NCBI GenBank assembly: GCA_910579275.1
Contig: CAJTTO010000052.1
Span: forward strand, 1-25,718
Source: an uncultured Lachnospiraceae bacterium
GTDB lineage: Bacteria; Bacillota; Clostridia; Lachnospirales; Lachnospiraceae
Length of the DNA: 25,718 nucleotides
Direction of reading: 5' to 3'
Positions 17,489 through 23,071 of this stretch are shown in pieces (positions within the stretch are counted from its first letter, which is position 1; each line of letters starts with the position of its first letter). The notes under the pieces are model-generated. The model was given only the letters and a program-made list of their open reading frames with translations, was not told the origin of the DNA and did not search any database. Made by a program: the position numbers and the translations under genes.

Positions 17489-17679
17489 ATTACAGATGTC
17501 CATCCTGCTTTATGCGAGACCTCGACATCGACATGTTTTACAATAAAGATACGGGCATCTACAGCTGTATCCGCTGCCAGTACAGAGGAACAGAAGCAGA
17601 TGTTCTTGAGAAAAACGAGATGGTGCGTTTCCGCTACCTCGACAGAGCGAAGCGGTTTACGAAGTTTGATTTTGATTAG
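17461..17679 (+). CDS. Small zinc-ribbon protein overlapping the upstream gene
   Basis: Encodes 72 residues with four cysteines arranged as C13-x2-C16 and C36-x2-C39 (C-P-S-C and C-I-R-C), a treble-clef or zinc-ribbon pattern, followed by a basic/aromatic tail (V-R-F-R-Y-L-D-R-A-K-R-F). Its start lies 28 bases inside the end of the 619-residue gene, in another frame, with a full AAGGAGG (17444-17450) embedded in that gene 10 bases before the ATG. Such overlap implies coupled translation. Zinc ribbons of this size bind nucleic acid or partner proteins; which applies is not visible. The gene is the last of the operon, before a terminator. Confidence 0.85.
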   Translation: MAQLGKGKLNYRCPSCFMRDLDIDMFYNKDTGIYSCIRCQYRGTEADVLEKNEMVRFRYLDRAKRFTKFDFD

Positions 17680-17701
17680 TACAAATAGGCGATAAAAAGT
17701 T

Positions 17702-17738
17702 AAGGGCAGTTTCTCTGGCATGGGAAGCTGCCTTTTTT
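17702..17738 (+). terminator. Terminator of the galactan operon
   Basis: A stem of about 11 bp (AAGGGCAGTTTC with GGAAGCTGCCTT, G-U pairs included) ends in six T (17733-17738), 23 bases after the zinc-ribbon stop. Confidence 0.88.
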
Positions 17739-17892
17739 GTGCACAGCATAGATTGATTTGGTTGAGTTATGCGCAATGTCTCAATAGCTTGTTGATTGTG
17801 AATCCTTTGACGCTGTGATAAACTTTTATGTAAGAGGGAACGTTATTAGAAAAGATTTTCTTTTGAAAACTGAAATGCAGGGAGGGATAAAA

Positions 17893-19137
17893 ATGCTGGA
17901 TCGGGAAAAGGTCGGTAGGGCAATTTCGGAGCAGAGGAAGATAAAAGGAATGACACAGAAACAGCTTGCAGATTTACTAAATGTATCCTATCAGGCAGTT
18001 TCAAAATGGGAGCAGGGAACGAGCCTGCCTTCGGTGGATATGATTTATGATATTGCGAAAGCACTTGATACGACAGTTGATTACTTGTTGAATGGGTTTC
18101 CGGAGAAGCGAAAGGTCATCAGTTATATGGATACGGGGCTGGATGCCAAAAAGCTTTATATGGTGAAAGGGTTACTCGGCCGCCTTGTTACACAGGATGA
18201 CAGGCTGCTCCATACAAATGTCACAGATCCCACTTTTTTTCAGCCGAATATTGCGGGGGTTGAGGAACCAGTGTGCGTGTTTGCAAGTCATGTGCCCGGT
18301 TCTAAGGAGCGGTTTGCCATGGAAAATGGGTATGACAGGGAAATCTGCAAGGAACTGGTGGCATGTGCCGCAAACAACCTGATACGTTTTGGCGTGAAAC
18401 CTACAGTCCTACAGGCGCATATGGTCTGTGGAAACAATGACAGTGGCCAAATTCTGCTTATGAGTGAAGTATTCAAGGATGCGTGCGAGAGCGACGGAAT
18501 CATTTTTTCCGGAATGGAGGTGGCAGCGCAGGCTGTCAATTACCATGCAGGCGAATATAGACTTAGTGCTGTTGTGATAGGGACTTCTGACAGGAAAAAA
18601 ATCATTACAGGCAGCCATATCGCTGAGGGCGACGCCATAATCGGATTGTATACGGAGGGGATCTCTTCAATCAGCTATCCGTTTGTCAAAGTGGTTCTTG
18701 ACAGGAGACCAGATATTGCATATGCAAAGATTGACGGGGAAAAAATTTTTATGGATGAGCTGATAAAACCAAATGCATCTTATGTAAAGGTAGTCAGTGA
18801 ACTCATTGGGGAAAATCTCATACATGGCGTTTTTTGCATCAGCAAGTCGCTGTTTAACCGGAGATGCTATGATACCATGCCGAAAGGGCTTGGAGCGGAA
18901 ATTGACATCAAAGCGATACCGGTTCCCGTGCTGTTCCGGTATCTGTATGATTTGAATATGATGGACAGGGAATGTTTTCTTGATAATTTTTCGATTGGCA
19001 TTGGTATGCTGCTGGCAGTGCCTGAGGATGCGTGTGACAAGGCGGTAAAAATGATTGAGAAGTACCATCGGTGCTGGCGTGTTGGAACAATCGAAAAGGA
19101 CGACGAACATCCTGATGCGCGCGTCTGGTTAAAATAA
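17893..19137 (+). CDS. XRE-family HTH fused to a degenerate PurM (AIR synthetase) domain
   Basis: Encodes 414 residues from the ATG at 17893, with GGGAGG 7 bases before it; earlier in-frame starts lack a good site. Residues 6-62 are a Cro/C1-type helix-turn-helix (M-T-Q-K-Q-L-A-D-L-L-N-V-S-Y-Q-A-V-S-K-W-E-Q-G). Residues 75-414 follow phosphoribosylformylglycinamidine cyclo-ligase (PurM) along its whole length: Y-M-D-T-G-L-D-A at the start, A-A-N-N-L-I-R-F-G-V-K-P, K-I-I-T-G-S-H-I-A-E-G-D, A-S-Y-V-K-V-V-S-E-L, F-S-I-G-I-G-M-L-L-A-V-P. Catalytic/ATP motifs are altered: D-G-V-G-T-K reads H-V-P-G-S-K, G-G-E-T-A-E-M-P reads S-G-M-E-V-A-A-Q, and the H-L-T-G-G-G segment is lost. It is therefore probably a transcription regulator that senses a purine intermediate or nucleotide without catalysis. 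Cytoplasmic. Confidence 0.88.
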   Translation: MLDREKVGRAISEQRKIKGMTQKQLADLLNVSYQAVSKWEQGTSLPSVDMIYDIAKALDTTVDYLLNGFPEKRKVISYMDTGLDAKKLYMVKGLLGRLVTQDDRLLHTNVTDPTFFQPNIAGVEEPVCVFASHVPGSKERFAMENGYDREICKELVACAANNLIRFGVKPTVLQAHMVCGNNDSGQILLMSEVFKDACESDGIIFSGMEVAAQAVNYHAGEYRLSAVVIGTSDRKKIITGSHIAEGDAIIGLYTEGISSISYPFVKVVLDRRPDIAYAKIDGEKIFMDELIKPNASYVKVVSELIGENLIHGVFCISKSLFNRRCYDTMPKGLGAEIDIKAIPVPVLFRYLYDLNMMDRECFLDNFSIGIGMLLAVPEDACDKAVKMIEKYHRCWRVGTIEKDDEHPDARVWLK

Positions 19138-19193
19138 AACAGAGAACGAAAGCATCGTGCTCAAATTTGCAGATCGAGGAAGGAGCGATTGAA

Positions 19194-19658
19194 ATGACAG
19201 ACACGTTGAACAGCGCAAGTTTTTTGGATTCAGATCGGATACAGCTGTATCCGCTGCCTGAAGGGGAGAGAACAGATGGTGAAGGCAGCGTATGGTATGT
19301 GATTGTGCGCAAGGAAGGAAATCTGCCGATTGGAAGAATCGGTATCATACACTGTCATCCGGAATGGAAAAATACCAGACTCCAGATTGTCATTCAGGAC
19401 GTGGAAAAGCGCAGGCAGGGATACGGAATGGAGGCGCTCCGAGTTGTGGAGCGGTTGCTGTTTGACACGCTTGCATACCAGAGGATAGCAGTGCGGATAG
19501 CAGCGTTTAACAATGATGCAGTGCAATTCTTTAAAAAAGCAGGCTACAAACTCGAGGGCGTTCAGGAACAGGGATGCCTTTATAATAACCGGTTTTATGA
19601 TGTGATACTGCTTCGTTTATTGCGGGATGAGTATTTTCGAAAAGGTGTCAACAGCTGA
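19194..19658 (+). CDS. GNAT-family acetyltransferase
   Basis: Encodes 154 residues from the ATG at 19194, with AGGAG 8 bases upstream. The acetyl-CoA pyrophosphate loop is visible as Q-D-V-E-K-R-R-Q-G-Y-G-M-E-A-L (the R/Q-x-x-G-x-G/A motif), and the closing N-N-D-A-V-Q-F-F-K-K-A-G-Y-K-L-E-G-V motif is typical of RimJ/RimL relatives. It acetylates an unknown amine or protein N-terminus. It follows the HTH-PurM gene by 56 bases without a terminator, so the two may be cotranscribed and the regulator might control it. Confidence 0.88.
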   Translation: MTDTLNSASFLDSDRIQLYPLPEGERTDGEGSVWYVIVRKEGNLPIGRIGIIHCHPEWKNTRLQIVIQDVEKRRQGYGMEALRVVERLLFDTLAYQRIAVRIAAFNNDAVQFFKKAGYKLEGVQEQGCLYNNRFYDVILLRLLRDEYFRKGVNS

Positions 19659-19664
19659 TTTTGA

Positions 19665-19763
19665 TTAGGGCACTCGAACCTTAAAATATTCTAATTCCTG
19701 CCATGCTTCATGCCAATTGATGCCATATTCACCATCCCATCTGTGCCAGATTTGCCGGATTGC
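19665..19763 (-). pseudogene. Remnant resembling an antitoxin C-terminus
   Basis: A minus-strand frame of 32 codons between two stops, with no start codon, reads I-W-H-R-W-D-G-E-Y-G-I-N-W-H-E-A-W-Q-E-L. The I-N-W-H-E-A-W-Q-E-L part mirrors the I-D-E-A-W-E-E-I end of the intact antitoxin at 20168-20338. It lies just beyond the toxin gene on the same strand and may be the tail of a lost second module. Confidence 0.3.
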
Positions 19764-19784
19764 TTATCATCTGGAAGTACTAAA

Positions 19785-19808
19785 CCCGTTTTGTTTCACC
19801 GAAACGGG
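19785..19808. other. Small hairpin downstream of the toxin gene
   Basis: CCCGTTT (19785-19791) pairs perfectly with AAACGGG (19802-19808) around a 10-base loop, 15 bases past the toxin stop on the minus strand. There is no T-tract on that side, so a terminator role is uncertain. Confidence 0.45.
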
Positions 19809-19823
19809 AGGATTGAAACAAAT

Positions 19824-20168
19824 TTATCTGGTGATTTTTTGTATTTTCTTGATAATTGACTGCCAATACATGCGGTCTTTCAAGACTCGGATTACCGTGA
19901 TGGTGGAATTTTCCACAACAAAGAAGATTAAATATGTACTGTAGGGCTTGAAGTAAACACTTAACCCTTCAATTACAAATCCCGTAGATTCATAGCCTTT
20001 GGGGAAGGAATCCAGTGCTTTGATTGCTGTCTTTATCTTTTTTGAAAAATTTTCCGCATATTCACGATATTTGAAGGTGTCGAGAATATACTTTTTTGTT
20101 GACTGAATATCCAAGAGAGCATCTTTGGAAATCACAATTTTGTATTTTTTAGGTCTATCTATAGGCAT
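19824..20168 (-). CDS. RelE/ParE-superfamily toxin
   Basis: Encodes 114 residues, normal for the RelE/ParE fold. It shows K-Y-K-I-V-I-S-K-D-A-L-L-D-I at the start, a helix with I-L-D-T-F-K-Y-R-E-Y-A, a core A-I-K-A-L-D-S-F-P-K-G-Y-E, and strands Y-L-I-F-F-V-V-E and I-T-V-I-R-V-L-K-D-R-M-Y-W. RelE-like proteins cut mRNA in the ribosome; ParE-like ones poison gyrase; sequence reading cannot decide, though the V-L-x-x-R end occurs in both. Its ATG overlaps the antitoxin stop by one base (TAATG), so translation is coupled and the pair forms a type II toxin-antitoxin operon on the minus strand. Confidence 0.88.
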   Translation of the reverse strand: MPIDRPKKYKIVISKDALLDIQSTKKYILDTFKYREYAENFSKKIKTAIKALDSFPKGYESTGFVIEGLSVYFKPYSTYLIFFVVENSTITVIRVLKDRMYWQSIIKKIQKITR

Positions 20169-20338
20169 TATATTTTGTCAATTTCCTCCCATGCTTCATC
20201 AATCGTATAAACATCGCCTTTTTTCAGACTTTCTATTCCCTTGGAGAGTTCATCATATAATGCGCCTATGGCGGCTTTTTCGGAATATTCAGTTTTAAGA
20301 ATTTCCTGATTTCTGGTTGCCTGTGCTACAGGTGCCAT
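20168..20338 (-). CDS. Antitoxin of the RelE/ParE-type toxin
   Basis: Encodes 56 residues, beginning M-A-P-V-A-Q-A-T-R-N-Q-E-I-L and ending Y-T-I-D-E-A-W-E-E-I-D-K-I. It is short, charged and helical, with an acidic tail of the type that wraps the toxin in RelB-like pairs. An AAGGGAAG lies about 9 bases before the ATG, and its TAA overlaps the toxin ATG by one base. No clear DNA-binding fold is visible in so short a protein, so it might lack, or carry in reduced form, the usual autorepression domain. Gene order (antitoxin first) and overlap support the call. Confidence 0.82.
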   Translation of the reverse strand: MAPVAQATRNQEILKTEYSEKAAIGALYDELSKGIESLKKGDVYTIDEAWEEIDKI

Positions 20339-20367
20339 AGCATCACTTCCCTTCGACTATTTTCTTT

Positions 20368-20397
20368 ATTATACGGTATTTAGTATTAACTTATCAA
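20368..20397 (-). promoter_or_regulatory. Promoter of the toxin-antitoxin operon
   Basis: On the minus strand TTGATA (20397-20392) and a perfect TATAAT (20373-20368) are 18 bases apart, about 30 bases before the antitoxin start. Confidence 0.75.
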
Positions 20398-20467
20398 CAG
20401 ATTTTTATTAAATTTTCCTCAGTGCTGTGTGGCTTAGACTTTCATGAACAGGACAAATCACAACATA

Positions 20468-20546
20468 TTAAAAGGCTGCGCAAATTATGCCGTATGCTTT
20501 TGCCGGAGAACCGACATAAGCATACAGTAGTAATTTGTGCAGCCGA
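20468..20546 (-). terminator. Large palindrome, likely terminator of the recombinase gene
   Basis: GGCTGCGCAAATTA (20476-20489) pairs with TAATTTGTGCAGCC (20533-20546) with one G-U/mismatch, enclosing a second stem GTATGCTT/AAGCATAC. On the minus strand the stem is followed by TTTTAATAT, so it can end transcription from the recombinase 88 bases upstream. Its 71-base length is unusual for a terminator. The rest of the gap between antitoxin promoter and recombinase shows no gene. Confidence 0.6.
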
Positions 20547-20633
20547 ACCATCATAAAAATTCTGTGACTTGTCTTTGGTGTTTGTGCTTCCTATGACTTC
20601 AAGCTTTGTGTCTATTTATCACAGACAATCCTC

Positions 20634-21554
20634 TTAAATTCGAAAATCCTTCCGTGGATGCTTCGTAGTAAGGATGTCCCGCTGTTTGGACATGGCAACG
20701 TGCGTATAGATCTCTGTAATATTGATTGAGCTATGCCCCAGCATCTCCTGTATATATCGGATATCGACATCCGCCTCCAAAAGACTTGTGGCAAAAGTGT
20801 GCCGGAACATGTGCGGTGTAATGTGCAAATCAATTGCCGCAAGCGAAGTGTATTTGTTAATCATCCTGCGCACAGCCTGATCGGACAATTCCCTGCCATT
20901 CTGATTTGCGAAAAAATGCCCGCAGCGCTGTATTTCTGTTTGAAAATCACACTGATACCGCTCCAGAATATCAGCGACGGCATCACTTCCGATCTGTATT
21001 TTCCGCTCCTTGGAGCCTTTCCCATAAATTAAAATTGTTCTGTCATACAAATTGACATTGCCCGTCGAAAGAGCACAAAGCTCAGAGATGCGCATTCCCG
21101 TTGCAAACAGCAGCTCAATCACTGCGGCATCCCTGAGGGCATTGCGCTTCTGATAATCCGTTTTCGCATTGGACAGCTGGGCATATATTGTAGACAAAAA
21201 GGTTTCCACGGTATGCAGTGGTATTGTTTTTGGCAAAAGAGCTGGCTCGCGGAATTTTACCTGTATTTTATGAAACGGATTTCGTTCCAGCAAATCCTTG
21301 TATTCGAAATAGTGAAAGAGTGCTTTTAGGGAAGCAATTTTGCGCTTGACTGTTTTGGGCTTGTATTTCTGGTGAAGCCCTGTTATGTAATTTTCCAGTG
21401 TGTCCGGTGTGATTTCCAAAATACTGTCCGCCCGAAAATCACTGCAAAACTGGTTTAAGTCAATGCGGTATGCCCGCAGCGTTTTTTTATCCAGCCGCTT
21501 CTGGTTTCGGCAGTAATCCAAGTAGTTTTTTACCTGTGTTTCTAATTCGTTCAT
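20634..21554 (-). CDS. Tyrosine recombinase, XerC/XerD type
   Basis: Encodes 306 residues from the ATG at 21554, with AAGGAGA 9 bases before it; an upstream in-frame extension has no ribosome binding site. An N-terminal SAM-like core-binding domain (1-95) precedes the catalytic domain. Visible active-site residues are Arg155 (A-T-G-M-R-I-S-E-L), the lysine hairpin G-K-G-S-K-E-R (178-184), His248/Arg251 (H-M-F-R-H-T-F-A), His274 (L-G-H-S-S-I) and nucleophile Tyr283 (I-Y-T-H-V). All are intact. Such enzymes resolve chromosome dimers at dif or move or invert accessory DNA. Sitting beside a toxin-antitoxin pair and a ribbon-helix-helix gene, it more likely belongs to an accessory element than to the chromosome's main Xer pair, but this is inference. 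Confidence 0.93.
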   Translation of the reverse strand: MNELETQVKNYLDYCRNQKRLDKKTLRAYRIDLNQFCSDFRADSILEITPDTLENYITGLHQKYKPKTVKRKIASLKALFHYFEYKDLLERNPFHKIQVKFREPALLPKTIPLHTVETFLSTIYAQLSNAKTDYQKRNALRDAAVIELLFATGMRISELCALSTGNVNLYDRTILIYGKGSKERKIQIGSDAVADILERYQCDFQTEIQRCGHFFANQNGRELSDQAVRRMINKYTSLAAIDLHITPHMFRHTFATSLLEADVDIRYIQEMLGHSSINITEIYTHVAMSKQRDILTTKHPRKDFRI

Positions 21555-21698
21555 AACATTAAATCTCCTTTTCTTTTGTGTGTCAAAATATATGGTAAAC
21601 GGAAATGAAATATTATGCATCTATTTTAATCTCACTTTATGATTGCGAGACGCAAAGCAGGACTTGATAACACAAGGAATTTCTAATGAAGCAGCCGT

Positions 21699-21881
21699 CT
21701 ATTCCCTGCCCTTAATTTCCATATTGTCAAGCGCATATTGCAGAGCCATACCAATCAATTCGTTTCTTGATCGGTTGGTCTGTACAGAGAGTTCGTTATA
21801 CTTCTCCTGCAAAGCACGGTCAATGCGGATCGTCATGGTTACAGATTTATCTTCCTTTGGAACTACTACAAATTTCTCCAT
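21699..21881 (-). CDS. Ribbon-helix-helix (CopG/Arc-type) protein
   Basis: Encodes 60 residues. A beta strand S-V-T-M-T-I-R-I-D is followed by two helices (R-A-L-Q-E-K-Y-N-E-L-S, then R-S-R-N-E-L-I-G-M-A-L-Q-Y-A-L), the CopG/MetJ/Arc dimeric DNA-binding fold. GGAGG lies 11 bases before the ATG. On the minus strand TATAAT (21919-21914) is a good -10, and AGTAT-gggt-ATACT (21929-21942) is a small palindrome beside it that the protein might bind to control itself. The 144-base gap to the recombinase shows no terminator, so cotranscription is possible. Confidence 0.85.
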   Translation of the reverse strand: MEKFVVVPKEDKSVTMTIRIDRALQEKYNELSVQTNRSRNELIGMALQYALDNMEIKGRE

Positions 21882-22138
21882 CGCATTAAAATACCTCCAT
21901 AAATACTGAATACATTATAGTGTGAACAAGTATGGGTATACTATGTCACAAAATGAAAATATTTTTAATTCATAAATGCATTGAAATTATAATTGATATT
22001 TTATGCCTCATATGATAGTATATATTCATGAAATATTGCTTATCAAAGTGGATAAATGGGAGTATAGTAGACAGGTTTAGTTTATAAAGTTATAGTTGAT
22101 AAAACAAATTTGTGACTTGTAATATATTTTGAGAGGAT

Positions 22139-22738
22139 ATGGATTGTCAAATGAAGTTATACAAAATTACCTATATTGTAGAAGATGAGAAAAATAAAAG
22201 GCTTTCAGAGTTGGCAGAACGTTATGCAAAGGTCAAAGGATGGAATGAGGAAGATTTATTGCAATTTGCTGTTACGTCAACTTCCAAGGATGACATAGAA
22301 GAAAAGCTTCTTTTTTTGGAAGAACAGATCGCTTTTTTTGAGGAGAAGCAAAGGCAGAAAGAGTCGGGGCATACAGAGACGCACATCAGTGAAGATGAAC
22401 GTGTGAGGTGCAAAAAAGTGGCAGATGCCTTTGCTGACGAATTGGATGATTTGGAAATCAAAGTATTGGATGTAGGAAACTATGGTTTTGTAAAGTTAAC
22501 ATGCTATGATTATCCATATGGTTTTGCAAATACCAAGGCATTTACCAATGGTCTTGAACTTTTCATGGACTTATGGAACGAGTGGTTTGAGGAACAGCTA
22601 TATAAAAATATAGAAAATACATTGATTATGGAGATGGAATACGAAGAAATGTTTCAATGTCTGTCACAAAATACACGAGAGAAAATAATGGCAAAAAAGG
22701 AATACTTTGCAAAAAAAGCAGAAATTCAGATGGTCTAA
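22139..22738 (+). CDS. Uncharacterised coiled-coil protein
   Basis: Encodes 199 residues from the first ATG (22139), which is only 2 bases from GAGAGG; the ATG at 22151 is 14 bases away, so the start is unsettled. I do not recognise the family. The N-terminus reads K-L-Y-K-I-T-Y-I-V-E-D-E, then a helix K-R-L-S-E-L-A-E-R-Y-A-K-V-K-G-W and a charged coiled coil (about 52-80, E-E-K-L-L-F-L-E-E-Q-I-A-F-F-E-E-K). The second half has strand-like I-K-V-L-D-V-G-N-Y-G-F-V-K-L and an aromatic-rich L-F-M-D-L-W-N-E-W-F. No membrane segment. Strongly A+T-rich compared with secA, which hints at acquisition with the neighbouring accessory block. It is closed by its own terminator. Confidence 0.8.
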   Translation: MDCQMKLYKITYIVEDEKNKRLSELAERYAKVKGWNEEDLLQFAVTSTSKDDIEEKLLFLEEQIAFFEEKQRQKESGHTETHISEDERVRCKKVADAFADELDDLEIKVLDVGNYGFVKLTCYDYPYGFANTKAFTNGLELFMDLWNEWFEEQLYKNIENTLIMEMEYEEMFQCLSQNTREKIMAKKEYFAKKAEIQMV

Positions 22739-22744
22739 AACAGA

Positions 22745-22783
22745 GACAGCGATTTGTTATCATAAAAATCAGCTGTCTTTTTT
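22745..22783 (+). terminator. Rho-independent terminator
   Basis: GACAGCGATTT (22745-22755) pairs with AAATC-a-GCTGTC (to 22777), then six T follow. It ends the coiled-coil gene 7 bases after its stop. Confidence 0.9.
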
Positions 22784-22970
22784 GTTTTAGCAGCATTGCC
22801 AGAGAGATTTATGACACAGCATGAATTTTCATGTAATACAAAGGAACAATCTTATATAGGAAAGAAGGGAAGCAAGCCCCTGCGGAGTTCAGCGGTATCT
22901 ACAATGCTGTAACGCCCGAAGAAATCGGAAAACATTTTATAATGTTCTTGAAATGTTCATTTTAAAATGA
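22784..22970 (+). other. Gap before secA with possible decayed coding sequence
   Basis: No intact gene is present. An ATG at 22811 opens a 34-codon frame (M-T-Q-H-E-F-S-C-N-T-K-E) ending at TAA near 22912. An overlapping frame over about 22860-22950 reads more protein-like (A-P-A-E-F-S-G-I-Y-N-A-V-T-P-E-E-I-G-K-H-F). A single frameshift would join the two, so this may be a gene remnant; chance is also possible. Confidence 0.25.
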
Positions 22971-22999
22971 TTGAATTTATAGAGGTAATCTGTTACAAT
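22971..22999 (+). promoter_or_regulatory. secA promoter
   Basis: TTGAAT (22971-22976) and TACAAT (22994-22999) are 17 bases apart and lie about 70 bases before the secA start at 23072. Confidence 0.65.
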
Positions 23000-23071
23000 A
23001 GTTCTTAGTTTGTGCATAGGCAGTTTTATGTAAATCAGCACACAAGGATTATTTTATGATTGGAGCCGCAT

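Noticed and set aside
5636..17800. Shared 13-mer CTCAATAGCTTGT before 5700 and near 17780
   Set aside because: The match does not extend on either side, and a few shared 13-mers are expected by chance in 25 kb.
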